From Pseudorhizobium xiangyangii (GTDB taxonomy: Bacteria; Pseudomonadota; Alphaproteobacteria; Rhizobiales; Rhizobiaceae): DNA of 64,000 bases. Position 1 is the stretch's first letter, and each line of letters opens with the position of its first letter. The stretch lies in the NCBI RefSeq assembly GCF_020531965.1, contig NZ_JAJAWH010000021.1, forward strand, positions 25,549 through 89,548, given 5' to 3'. Positions 36,434 through 44,770 of the stretch are shown in pieces. The position numbers and the translations under genes were made by a program. The notes beneath the pieces were generated by a model. It did no database searches. It worked only from the letters and a program-made list of their open reading frames with translations, and was not told the DNA's origin.

Positions 36434-36454
36434 TGTTGAACGACATTCCACAAT
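36434..36454. promoter_or_regulatory. Candidate IclR operator in the divergent promoter region
   Basis: Arms TTGTTGAACG and CATTCCACAA flank one central A. Eight of ten positions are complementary. The inner GAAC/TTCC pair is the usual core of IclR-family operators. It lies 63 bases upstream of the Gfo/Idh/MocA start and about 180 bases upstream of the oppositely oriented epimerase-like gene, so it could control both. Confidence 0.5.
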
Positions 36455-36630
36455 ATGTATAGTTGCAGCAACAGGGAGGGACGAAGCGTGGATTATGCCT
36501 GCGACCGCTATATGCAATCGATGACGGCCGGACTTCATCCGGCTGCCGGCATGCCCGTTGCCCCAGTCGTCATTGTCTGCGGCGCGACCTGCAGCCTCGT
36601 CGCTGTTTCAGCGGCCAGGAGAGAGATGGC

Positions 36631-37515
36631 ATGAGCCGTATCCTCGTTACCGGTGGCACCGGATTCGTCGGCGCCCGCACTGTTGCGGCGCTGCTGGCGG
36701 CCGGCCACGATGTGCGCATCTTCGACCTTTCGCCGCAGTCATACACGGCACCACTTGCACCGCTGGATATCGTCGCCGGTGACATCACCGATGCCGCCGC
36801 CGTCACGCGCGCGGCACAAGGTTGCGACGGAATCGTCCATCTTGCCGGGCTGATGACCGTGGATTGCGCCCGAGATCCGATCCGCGGCGCGACCGTGAAC
36901 CTGATCGGCAGCCTGAATGTCCTTCAGGCGGCAGCACCGCGGCGCCTACCTGTCGCCTACCTCAGCACGGCAGGCGTCTTCGGGCCCGCAGACGCCGTGC
37001 ATCCACAGCCCTCAACGATCTACGGCACCACCAAGCTTGCTGTTGAGGGCGTGGCCCGCAGCTTTCACCTCGATCATGGCGTGCCTAGCCTTGGGCTGCG
37101 CCCCTACATCATCTACGGCCCCGGCATCAGTTCCGGCATTGCGGCCGGGCCGTCCATTGCGCTTGCTGCCTCGGTGCGGCGGGAGCCGGCTACCATCCAC
37201 TTCTCGGGCCGCGTCGGCTTCGTACACGTCGATGATGTGGCACGACTGCTTGCAGCCGCGATGAGCGTGTCGCTCGACAATGCGACTGTGCTGACCGTTG
37301 CCGGCGACACGGCCGGCATGGACGATTTTGTGCAGGAGCTCTCTCGCCAAAGCGGCTGGAACGGCGTCTCTATCGATGGCCCGCCGCTGCGCATTCCGGC
37401 GGAGCTTACATCGGATCCCGTCCCCACGGCTTTCGGACCGCAACCGGTCACCACCATCGCCGAGGGGATTGCCCGCTCGCTATCCGATCTGAAGGCACTC
37501 ACCCATGAGCGCTGA
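36631..37515 (+). CDS. NAD-dependent epimerase/dehydratase-like extended SDR
   Basis: The 294-residue extended short-chain dehydrogenase has a nucleotide-binding start RILVTGGTGFVGARTVAALL and active-site residues in STIYGTTKLAVEG (Y and K of YxxxK). LSTAGVFGP supplies the preceding serine/threonine. AGGAGAGAG precedes the ATG. Frames open further upstream, but without a ribosome site. It is divergent from the Gfo/Idh/MocA operon and begins a rightward group with the AroE-like gene. Substrate class is uncertain: it could be a nucleotide sugar or a hydroxy-ketone. Confidence 0.87.
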   Translation: MSRILVTGGTGFVGARTVAALLAAGHDVRIFDLSPQSYTAPLAPLDIVAGDITDAAAVTRAAQGCDGIVHLAGLMTVDCARDPIRGATVNLIGSLNVLQAAAPRRLPVAYLSTAGVFGPADAVHPQPSTIYGTTKLAVEGVARSFHLDHGVPSLGLRPYIIYGPGISSGIAAGPSIALAASVRREPATIHFSGRVGFVHVDDVARLLAAAMSVSLDNATVLTVAGDTAGMDDFVQELSRQSGWNGVSIDGPPLRIPAELTSDPVPTAFGPQPVTTIAEGIARSLSDLKALTHER

Positions 37516-37530
37516 GCCAGTGTACAAAAA

Positions 37531-37558
37531 TCCAACGTTTCGTTCCTATCGTCCATTT
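37531..37558 (+). promoter_or_regulatory. Shared AraC-type element, copy 1 (upstream of AroE-like gene)
   Basis: TCCAAC, 13 bases, then CGTCCATTT, ending 76 bases before the AroE-like start. The same two blocks at the same spacing occur at 47494-47521, and with one change at 46522-46549 on the other strand. Direct or composite half-sites of this size fit an AraC-family activator, and an AraC gene is in the island. Confidence 0.65.
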
Positions 37559-37634
37559 TCGGGACGCGAACGACATGCTTGTATCATGAAGGGGTGCCGG
37601 TGCAGACATGCTGCCGGCATTGGGGGAGGACAGT

Positions 37635-38456
37635 GTGACTAAACCAATATCCGTTGACGGCGAGACGAAGGTGTTCCCGATCATCGGCCATCCGATCGGC
37701 CAAGTGAAATCGCCTGCCGCACTCAGCCAGATCATGGCAGACCGGGGCTTCAACGGCATCGTCGTGCCCGTCCATGTTCTTCCCGAGGATCTGGACGGCT
37801 GGCTGAGCCATGCGAAGGCAATGCGCAACGTCGGTGGTATCGTCGTCACCGTGCCTCACAAGGTGCCCAGCCTCGCAGTCTGCAATTCCACGACCGATCG
37901 TGCGAAGGCATCCGCTGCGGTCAACATCATGATCCGCGACGGGGATGAATGGATTGGCGACGCGACCGATGGTCATGGCTACATGGACGGCATCGAGGCC
38001 GAAGGCCTCGTGATTGAGGGCAAGACGGCCCTTCTGATAGGTACGGGTGGAGCGGGCTCTGCCATCGCCTACGAAATACTCGCCCGTGGCGCCTCGGAAC
38101 TTGCACTCCATGACATCGACACCGGCCGGCGGGACGCTCTCATTGCCCGTCTGAACGAGGCATTTCCTGGGAAGGCACGCCCCGGCACCACAGACCCGCG
38201 TGGTTTCGCCTTGGTTGCACATGCCACCCCGTTGGGCATGCGCGAAGGTGATCCCCTGCCTGTCCAGACGGAACTCCTGACGGCCGAGCAGTTCGTGGCC
38301 GACGTGGTGACCCGGCCGGCAGTCCCGCCGCTGATCGCTGCTGCCCGAAAGAAAGGCTGCCGGACAATGCCGGGTTCCGGGATGTTCAACGCGCAGGCGG
38401 TGCTCCTGGCAGAAATGCTGATGGGTACACGCAAGATCGTCGTGTCAGCGGCGTGA
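37635..38456 (+). CDS. Shikimate-dehydrogenase-like oxidoreductase (atypical AroE)
   Basis: The protein has about 273 residues with the AroE fold. The substrate domain opens FPIIGHPIGQVKSPAAL, followed by VVTVPHKVP with the catalytic lysine and TDGHGYMDGI with the conserved aspartate and glycine. The nucleotide fold is LLIGTGGAGSAIAYEI. In standard AroE the first motif reads HSKSP; here it is QVKSP, so one of the two serines that bind shikimate is a valine. A different cyclic substrate (quinate-like or other) is therefore likely. The GTG start has GGGGAGGA close upstream. The shared AraC-type element precedes the gene, so it is probably not the housekeeping aromatic pathway enzyme. Confidence 0.87.
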   Translation: MTKPISVDGETKVFPIIGHPIGQVKSPAALSQIMADRGFNGIVVPVHVLPEDLDGWLSHAKAMRNVGGIVVTVPHKVPSLAVCNSTTDRAKASAAVNIMIRDGDEWIGDATDGHGYMDGIEAEGLVIEGKTALLIGTGGAGSAIAYEILARGASELALHDIDTGRRDALIARLNEAFPGKARPGTTDPRGFALVAHATPLGMREGDPLPVQTELLTAEQFVADVVTRPAVPPLIAAARKKGCRTMPGSGMFNAQAVLLAEMLMGTRKIVVSAA

Positions 38457-38476
38457 CGTTTATAATCGTTTATAAT
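38457..38476 (+). repeat. Perfect 10-bp tandem repeat containing TATAAT, downstream of the AroE-like gene
   Basis: CGTTTATAAT occurs twice without a gap, directly after the AroE-like stop and about 170 bases before the Liv binding-protein start. Each copy holds a good sigma-70 minus-10 hexamer, and the duplication could be an operator or a promoter with two registers. Confidence 0.5.
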
Positions 38477-38648
38477 GAAGTGTGACCTGCAACAGGATGG
38501 GGCACACTATTCCAAGTGAATCTCGGAGCGGCGCTCGAGGAGGAGTGAATTCTACGGCCGAACCGCTTCGGCACCACAAGTCGCAAGCCCGGTCTGGATG
38601 ACCGGTAAAGGGCTCGCTTCTACTAAATCAACCAAGGGAGGAAGATTA

Positions 38649-39776
38649 ATGATCAAGAAACTACTATGCACGGCTGCGATGACAATGGTGCTCGGCATGA
38701 CGCCCGCGCTCGCCGATCTCAAGATCGGCTCCATCGTCGAGCTGTCGGGTCCGGGTGCTGCAGCCGGCACCAACTTCCGCGACGGCGTGAAGATGGGCTT
38801 CGAGGAGATCAACGCCGATGGCGGCGTTCTCAAGGAAAAGATCGAGCTTCTGGAGTATGATACCCAGACCGACCCGCAGGTATCTCGCGCCTTGGTGCAG
38901 AAGGCCATCGACGACGGCGTGTATGCCATCACTGGAACGGTCTTCTCATCCTCCACCGTTGTGAACATGCTTGTTGCCAAGCAGGCGGGCATCCCGCAGT
39001 TCACCGGCTCCGAGGCCCCTTCGATCACCTCCATGAGCAACCCTTACATCTTCCGCACCGCCTTCGGTTCGCAAAAGGGCGTACCGAAGATGACAAGATA
39101 CATGATCGAGACGATGGGTGTGAAGAAGGCAGCCGTTGTCTGGGCGAACACCGAGTTCGGCAAGGGCGGGCACACGGCGTTCGTCGATGCGATGAAGGAA
39201 GCCGGGATCGAAATCGTTACGGACATTCCGACGGAGCAGGCTCAAACCGACTTCTCGGCCGATATCGTAAAGCTGAAAAGCAGCGATGCCGACGCCGCAT
39301 TCATATACGTCACGGAAGAGGAAAGCGCACGCTTCTTGCGCGAGGCGGCCAAACAGGGTCTCAAAATACCACTGGTTGGCGAGACAACCCTGATCGGTCA
39401 CAAGGTTATCGAACTTGCCGGCGAAGCCGCAAACGGTGCGATGGGACATGTCGGACTGACACCCGACGCCAACATTCCCGCCGTTACCGAAATGGTCGAG
39501 CGTTTCAAGGCGAAGTACAACTATACGCCTGACCACAACGCCATCAAAGGCTACACGGCCGCCTGGGCCATCAAGTACGTCACCGAGATGGTCGGCTCTC
39601 CGGACAGTCAGGCCATCGCCGAAAAGCTGCACGGGCTGACGCTGAACGCTGCGGAACACCCGGGCGTACTGATGGACGTCTCGTGGGACGAAACCGGCGA
39701 AATGTCGCGTGAGAGCTTCTTCGTCGAAGTCCAGGACGGCAAGCAGGTTGTCAAAGCCATCCTGCCCCCGAACTAA
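38649..39776 (+). CDS. Branched-chain amino acid-type ABC transporter binding protein
   Basis: The periplasmic binding protein of about 375 residues has a Sec signal ending TPALAD. The mature protein starts LKIGSIVELSGPGAAAGTNF and has GVKMGFEEINADGG, ITGTVFSSSTVVNMLVAKQ, QFTGSEAP and DFSADIVKLKSSDADAAF, typical of LivJ/LivK-like type I binding proteins. These systems also import aromatic acids and other carboxylates. It is the first gene of a complete five-gene importer with consistent overlaps. GGGAGGAAG precedes the start. Co-location with the flavoproteins suggests import of the island's substrate. Confidence 0.93.
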   Translation: MIKKLLCTAAMTMVLGMTPALADLKIGSIVELSGPGAAAGTNFRDGVKMGFEEINADGGVLKEKIELLEYDTQTDPQVSRALVQKAIDDGVYAITGTVFSSSTVVNMLVAKQAGIPQFTGSEAPSITSMSNPYIFRTAFGSQKGVPKMTRYMIETMGVKKAAVVWANTEFGKGGHTAFVDAMKEAGIEIVTDIPTEQAQTDFSADIVKLKSSDADAAFIYVTEEESARFLREAAKQGLKIPLVGETTLIGHKVIELAGEAANGAMGHVGLTPDANIPAVTEMVERFKAKYNYTPDHNAIKGYTAAWAIKYVTEMVGSPDSQAIAEKLHGLTLNAAEHPGVLMDVSWDETGEMSRESFFVEVQDGKQVVKAILPPN

Positions 39777-39865
39777 GCTCCCAAGGCTAACGTCGGGTGG
39801 GGAATTCCCCGCCCGGCGTGCGACCTTCTGATTTCGTAAAGCCGACCACAGCATGTGAGGACTTC

Positions 39866-40744
39866 ATGGCCGAGCTTATCCAGATTCTTGTCTCCGGCCT
39901 TGCCGCCGGCTCCATCTACGCGCTGGCCGCCGTCGGCTTCACGCTTCTTTGGCAGGCATCGCAAACGATCAATTTCGCCCAGGGCGAGTTCGTCATGCTA
40001 CCGGCATTCTTCGTGCTGGTTGGCATGACTGTGCTGGGCTTGCCCATGTGGCCCGCCATCGGGCTTGGTCTCGTCCTGTCGCTTCTCATCCTCGGCGTGG
40101 CCTTCAAGCGGCTGATCGTCGAACCCATGCTGCCGCACGGCACCCTGCCGCTCGTCATCGCAACGATCGCACTCGGCCTGCTCCTGAAGGAAAGCGTCAA
40201 GGAACTTTACGGCGCCACAGCCCAGCCATTTCCAGCGGTCTTTCCGCAGACGGTGTTCAACGTCGCCGGCGCCAGCGTTTCGATCCAGGACATAGGCAAC
40301 CTCGTTGTCTCCATGCTGGCGATCGGTGGCTTGCAGCTTTTCCTCAACCGCACCCGCACGGGTCGCTGCATGCAAGCGAGCGCCCAGAACCCGGCAGTCG
40401 CCGAGATCCTCGGTGTGAACGTCAAGCGGATGGTGATGTACACCTTCTTGATCAATGCCGCGCTCGCCACGATCGCGTCGGTATTGATCTCGCCCATCTA
40501 TCTCGCCAAGTTTTCGAACGGTGAGACCTTGGGCCTCGTCGCCTTCATCGCGGCCATCGTTGGTGGCTTCAATCAAATCCGCGGCGCCTTGGTGGGCGGC
40601 CTGCTGATTGGCGTGATCGACAACCTGTCGGCGCTCTACATCTCCGCCGAGTATCGCTCCGCGATGCCGCTCATTCTGCTCATTGCCATCATCCTGCTAC
40701 GTCCGCAGGGCCTGCTCGGCACCCCGGAAGGGAGGACCGTATGA
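39866..40744 (+). CDS. livH: LivH-type ABC transporter permease
   Basis: The inner-membrane permease has about 292 residues and eight or nine hydrophobic segments. The LivH signature is present: QILVSGLAAGSIYALAAVGF followed by LLWQASQTINFAQGEFVML. The cytoplasmic loop TRTGRCMQASAQNPAVAEILGV contacts the ATPases. The ATG has GTGAGGA upstream; a longer frame begins in the intergenic region. The stop overlaps the livM start (ATGA). Confidence 0.94.
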   Translation: MAELIQILVSGLAAGSIYALAAVGFTLLWQASQTINFAQGEFVMLPAFFVLVGMTVLGLPMWPAIGLGLVLSLLILGVAFKRLIVEPMLPHGTLPLVIATIALGLLLKESVKELYGATAQPFPAVFPQTVFNVAGASVSIQDIGNLVVSMLAIGGLQLFLNRTRTGRCMQASAQNPAVAEILGVNVKRMVMYTFLINAALATIASVLISPIYLAKFSNGETLGLVAFIAAIVGGFNQIRGALVGGLLIGVIDNLSALYISAEYRSAMPLILLIAIILLRPQGLLGTPEGRTV

Positions 40745-41715
40745 CCAAACTTCAAGCCATCCTCGTTGCTCTCGGCGTAGCAATATTGCTCGTCGCGCCT
40801 GTCGGCCAGGGCAACTACATCATCTACACGCTCTGCTCCTGGCTCCTGTTCTCGATCTCGGCGATGGGCCTCAACCTCACGCTCGGCTATGCCGGACAAG
40901 TCAGCCTCGCACAGGCGGCCTTCATGGGCATCGGCGCTTACGTGACGGCATTGCTGACCCTCTCCGGTATCCACTGGGGCTTTGCAACCGTCATCTCGAT
41001 CACGTCGAGCTTTGCCGTCGGCCTCGTGCTCGGTTATCCCGCCCTGCGGGTGCAGCACCATTTCCTCGCTTTCGTTACACTCGCATTCAACACGCTGCTC
41101 TTCCTTGTTCTGCGTAATGAGGAAGAGATAACCGGCGGGTCCTTCGGCCTCGTCGGCATGCCCCGCCCGTCGTTCTTCGGCATCACCACGGACAGCAACC
41201 TCTCGTTCTACTATTTCTCGCTGATCTGCTTTCTTTTCTCGGCCGGCGTGATGTGGTGGATCCTGCGTTCGCCATGGGGCCGCGCATTCAAGGCGCTCCG
41301 CGAGAACCCTATCCGCGCCGAGAGCCTCGGACTGAAGATCCGGCGCCAGACACTGCTCGCCTTCGCGATCGGGTCGGCCTTCGGCGGCTTTGCCGGCTCT
41401 CTTCAGGCGCCGCTCGTCCAGTTCATCGAGCCAGGCAGCTTCGCCCTGATCCATTCGCTGAAACTGCTGTTGATGGTCGTGGTTGGCGGATCCGGATTTT
41501 TCTTTGGTCCGATGCTTGGAGCTGCCGTCGTCATCCTGTTGCCGGAGGTCCTGCGTTTCACCGAAGGCTACTACCTCATCATCTATTCGTTCCTCGTCAT
41601 CGTGCTGATGGTCTATTCGCCTAACGGCCTGATCGGTCTCGGCCATAAAATCATCGACAAGCTCCGTCCACGCCATGAAGCTCGGCGCGATATGCAACAA
41701 GGGGCCCAGCTATGA
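40741..41715 (+). CDS. livM: LivM-type ABC transporter permease
   Basis: The second permease of the importer has 324 residues. It has the LivM motif MGLNLTLGYAGQVSLAQAAFMGIGAY near residues 40-65 (quoted in overlapping parts of the family consensus) and the EAA-like loop SPWGRAFKALRENPIRAESLGL. Around GGSGFFFGPMLGAAVVIL the conserved last third is normal. Overlapping start and stop codons with both neighbours indicate tight translational coupling. Confidence 0.94.
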   Translation: MTKLQAILVALGVAILLVAPVGQGNYIIYTLCSWLLFSISAMGLNLTLGYAGQVSLAQAAFMGIGAYVTALLTLSGIHWGFATVISITSSFAVGLVLGYPALRVQHHFLAFVTLAFNTLLFLVLRNEEEITGGSFGLVGMPRPSFFGITTDSNLSFYYFSLICFLFSAGVMWWILRSPWGRAFKALRENPIRAESLGLKIRRQTLLAFAIGSAFGGFAGSLQAPLVQFIEPGSFALIHSLKLLLMVVVGGSGFFFGPMLGAAVVILLPEVLRFTEGYYLIIYSFLVIVLMVYSPNGLIGLGHKIIDKLRPRHEARRDMQQGAQL

Positions 41716-42458
41716 ACGCACCCGTCCTTTCCGTCCGCAACATCTCAAAGCAGTTCGGTGGCATTCGCGCCGTGAGCGACGTCAGCTTCGATGTCCACAA
41801 GGGCGAGATCCTGGGGCTCATCGGCCCAAACGGCTCAGGGAAGTCAACACTCTTCAACTGCATCCTCGGGCAGCTGCGCCCGACCACCGGCCATGTCGAG
41901 ATTAACGGCAAGCCGGTTGACAGGGTCCGTCCGGCGGACCTTTCGCTTCTGGGCCTGGGACGGACATTCCAGCAATTGTCCGTCTTCCCGAAGATGAGTG
42001 TCCTCGACAACATCATCCTGGCCGGCCAGGAACACGAAGGGACGATGCTGTCCCGGCTCTTTGGCAAGCCCGATGCCGGACTGACCGGAAAAGCCGAACA
42101 GCTTATCGAGTTCTTCCGCCTGACGCCCTACCGCGACACACCGGCAGGCTCGCTGTCCTACGGGCAGCAAAAGCTGGTGGATGCGGCCATGGCTTTCATG
42201 GCCGGACCTGGCATCGTGTTACTGGACGAGCCGGCGGGCGGGGTGAACCTGACCATGCTTACTCATCTGAAAGAACGGTTGATGACCTACAATATCGAAC
42301 ATGGCACGACCTTCGTCGTGATCGAGCACAATATGGAATTCGTCATGTCGCTGTGCACGCGGATCATCGTCCTGGCTCAGGGCGAGATCATCGCCGAAGG
42401 GAAGCCGGAGGAAATCCGCGCGAACCAGATGGTCATCGACGCCTATCTCGGAGGCTGA
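41712..42458 (+). CDS. livG: LivG-type ABC transporter ATPase
   Basis: The 248-residue ATPase starts with the family's FGGIRAVSDVSFDVHKGEIL. Walker A is GPNGSGKST. The LivG-specific motif GLGRTFQQLSVFPKMSVLDNI is present. The signature is LSYGQQKLVDAAMAF, a slight variant of LSYGQQRRLEIARAL. Walker B is VLLDEPAGGVN, and IEHNMEFVMSLCTRI carries the switch histidine. It pairs with LivF to drive the importer. Confidence 0.95.
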   Translation: MNAPVLSVRNISKQFGGIRAVSDVSFDVHKGEILGLIGPNGSGKSTLFNCILGQLRPTTGHVEINGKPVDRVRPADLSLLGLGRTFQQLSVFPKMSVLDNIILAGQEHEGTMLSRLFGKPDAGLTGKAEQLIEFFRLTPYRDTPAGSLSYGQQKLVDAAMAFMAGPGIVLLDEPAGGVNLTMLTHLKERLMTYNIEHGTTFVVIEHNMEFVMSLCTRIIVLAQGEIIAEGKPEEIRANQMVIDAYLGG

Positions 42459-42459
42459 C

Positions 42460-43182
42460 ATGCTGGAACTCAAGAACGTCACGGGCGGCTACGGCCGGAT
42501 CACCATCCTGAACGGAACATCCTTTACCATTCCGCAGGGTTCGATCACGACTGTCATCGGGCCCAACGGAGCGGGCAAGTCGACAGTCTTCAAGGCAATC
42601 TTCGGCCTGTTGAGCATCCAGTCCGGCGAGATTCTTCTGAACGGCGAGAACGTGACGAGGAAGACGGCCGCGGAGATGATTGCGAGAGGCGTCACCTATG
42701 TGCCGCAGGGGCGGAACGTGGTGCCGCAGCTCTCGGTCCTGCACAATCTCGAACTGGGAGGCATCACGTCGAAGGATCAGGCCCGGGTCAAGATGCGAAT
42801 GGAGCAGGTGATGGACCAGTTCCCCATGCTACGCCAGCGCAAGGACCAGAAGGCGATCGAACTCTCGGGCGGTCAACAAAAGCAGCTCGAGATCGCACGC
42901 GCGCTGTTGCTTGACCCAAAGTTGATCCTCATCGACGAGCCTTCGATCGGCCTCTCTCCCAACCTGGTCCAGGAGGTTTTTCAGACACTGATCCGCCTTC
43001 GCGACCAAGGGGTAACAATCCTGATGGTCGAGCAGAACGCCAAGGCAGCGCTCGCCATGTCGGACTATGGACTGGTGCTGGAATTGGGCCAGACACGCAT
43101 GTTCGACAAGGCATCCAGCCTGCTTGGCGACCCGAGGGTCGGGCAATTGTTCCTTGGCGGCCATATCGACGGTGCCGCCTGA
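42460..43182 (+). CDS. livF: LivF-type ABC transporter ATPase
   Basis: The 240-residue ATPase completes the importer. Motifs are GPNGAGKSTVFKAIFGLL (Walker A), VTYVPQGRNVVPQLSVLHNLE with the LivF-type PQGR, LSGGQQKQLEIARALLLDP (signature), LILIDEPSIGLSP (Walker B) and VEQNAKAALAMSDYG (switch region). It begins one base after livG ends. A strong terminator follows, so this is the end of the operon. Confidence 0.95.
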   Translation: MLELKNVTGGYGRITILNGTSFTIPQGSITTVIGPNGAGKSTVFKAIFGLLSIQSGEILLNGENVTRKTAAEMIARGVTYVPQGRNVVPQLSVLHNLELGGITSKDQARVKMRMEQVMDQFPMLRQRKDQKAIELSGGQQKQLEIARALLLDPKLILIDEPSIGLSPNLVQEVFQTLIRLRDQGVTILMVEQNAKAALAMSDYGLVLELGQTRMFDKASSLLGDPRVGQLFLGGHIDGAA

Positions 43183-43195
43183 TCCAATGCCAGAT

Positions 43196-43229
43196 AAGAA
43201 AAAGGCCCGGCGAACGCCGGGCCTTTTTT
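43196..43229. terminator. Strong intrinsic terminator after livF, probably bidirectional
   Basis: AAAAAGGCCCGGCG pairs with CGCCGGGCCTTTTTT across a very short loop, giving a GC-rich stem flanked by A-run and T-run. It sits between convergent livF and the SDR gene and can serve both strands. Confidence 0.9.
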
Positions 43230-43248
43230 ACTCGTACCACGAAGTCAC

Positions 43249-43998
43249 TCAGGCCTCCGACGAGGCATCTCCGAAGTCTCCGTATGCCGTCCACCCTCCA
43301 TCGACAGGAAGCACGATGCCGGTGATGCCTGAAGCCTCCGGCGAGGCCAGAAAGGCAATCGCAGACGCCACCTCATCAGGCGCAATCAGGCGGCCGATCG
43401 GCGTGCGGCGTCGAATAGCGGGAATGTCGATCCGTCCGGAGTCGGAAAGTTTTCTTACCAGCGCTGTTTCGACGAAGGCTGGGGCCACGGCATTTACACG
43501 CACACCGTGGTGTGCCCATTCGCATGCCATCGAACGTGTCATCGCAACAATTCCGGCCTTTGCCGCGCCATAGGCGTTTCTTTTTGGCAGACCTGTCAGT
43601 CCGGCAATGGAGGACAGATTGACGATCGCTCCCCGGCCGCGTGCAATCATACCCTTGCCTATTTCCCGTGACATCAGAAAGGTGCCGACGAGATGCACCT
43701 CAAGCAGCTTGCGAAAAGCATCGATCTCCTGCTCCAAGGTAGGCAAGTGGCTGTCGCCGATACCTGCATTGTTGACGAGAACCTCGAAAGACGCAGTCCG
43801 AGCTATAGCTGCGACCTGCTCTTCGCAGGTCACGTCGCACGCGATACCGTGATGTTCGACGCCGAGCTCGCGCGCACGCAGCGCCGCTTTCTCACCGTCA
43901 AGATCCGCGATCGTGACGCGATATCCGGCCGCGGCCAGCTTGCATGCGGTGGCAAGGCCTATCCCGTCCGCTCCGCCGGTGACAAGGGCGTCACGCAT
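43249..43998 (-). CDS. Short-chain dehydrogenase/reductase (SDR)
   Basis: The 249-residue classical SDR has cofactor motif TGGADGIG, NNAGIG, the active-site serine in VNLSSIAGLTG and YGAAKAG (Y and K). VTIADLDGEK after the second strand, with an aspartate, favours NAD over NADP. It ends PVDGGWTAYGDF. The start overlaps the preceding SDR gene by eight bases. Both follow a KstD-like flavoprotein in one operon, so alcohol-to-ketone oxidation before ring desaturation is plausible. Confidence 0.92.
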   Translation of the reverse strand: MRDALVTGGADGIGLATACKLAAAGYRVTIADLDGEKAALRARELGVEHHGIACDVTCEEQVAAIARTASFEVLVNNAGIGDSHLPTLEQEIDAFRKLLEVHLVGTFLMSREIGKGMIARGRGAIVNLSSIAGLTGLPKRNAYGAAKAGIVAMTRSMACEWAHHGVRVNAVAPAFVETALVRKLSDSGRIDIPAIRRRTPIGRLIAPDEVASAIAFLASPEASGITGIVLPVDGGWTAYGDFGDASSEA

Positions 43999-44770
43999 AG
44001 CCGGGCCTCGGAACCAGACCCATGAGCGACTGGGACAGGCCTCCGTCCACGACGATATCCTGCCCGCTCACGTAGGCCGCTCTTTCGGACGCGAGGAAGA
44101 GAGCCAAATCGGCCATGTCCTCTGGCGACGCAATACGCCGCAGCGGCACCATCGCTTCGCGGCGCGCCTTTACATCGGGATCGGCATAGAACGGCGCAGA
44201 CATCGGCGTGATGACCAGTCCGGGACTGATACAGTTCGAGCGGACCCCGCGAGGGCCCCACTCATGAGCCAATTGCCTCGACATCATGATGGTTGCGGCC
44301 TTCGAAGCCGAATAGGCCCCGCTCGCGGGCTGAGGTTGACTACCTGCGATGCTCGCGATGTGGATCAGGGCCCCTCGCCCGCGCGCCAACATTCCACGGC
44401 CAAAGGCTTGGGATGCCGTGAGGTATCCTGTCAGGTTGACCGTGAGCATTCCAGACCAATCGGCTTCCGACACCGTCTCCAGTGGGCCGGGACGCAGGAT
44501 CGCCGCACTGTTGACCAGAATGTCCGCTCCACCTTCAGCCTCGACGCGCTCAGCTGCAGCCGCTATGTCCGCAGGCATCCCCAGATCACAGCGAAGCGCG
44601 AACGCACCATGACCGATGTCGGCTGCGATCGACGCGGCACGATCCACGTCCCTGTCAAGAAGCACCACCCGCACGCCGGCGCCGGCGAACGCTGTGCAAA
44701 GGGCGTGACCGATACCGCCGCCGGCACCGGTGACAACCGCAGTCTTTCCTTCAAGTCCCAACCAATTCAT
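43991..44770 (-). CDS. Short-chain dehydrogenase/reductase (SDR)
   Basis: The 259-residue SDR has TGAGGGIGHALC, NSAAILRPG in place of the usual NNAG, the active-site serine in IASIAGSQP and YSASKAA. VVLLDRDVDR with an aspartate suggests NAD. IVVDGGLSQSLMG is the normal C-terminal region. It is coupled to the flavoprotein upstream by the ATGA junction and to the next SDR by overlap. The NSA variant is found in functional members, so it is not by itself a sign of decay. Confidence 0.92.
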   Translation of the reverse strand: MNWLGLEGKTAVVTGAGGGIGHALCTAFAGAGVRVVLLDRDVDRAASIAADIGHGAFALRCDLGMPADIAAAAERVEAEGGADILVNSAAILRPGPLETVSEADWSGMLTVNLTGYLTASQAFGRGMLARGRGALIHIASIAGSQPQPASGAYSASKAATIMMSRQLAHEWGPRGVRSNCISPGLVITPMSAPFYADPDVKARREAMVPLRRIASPEDMADLALFLASERAAYVSGQDIVVDGGLSQSLMGLVPRPGYA

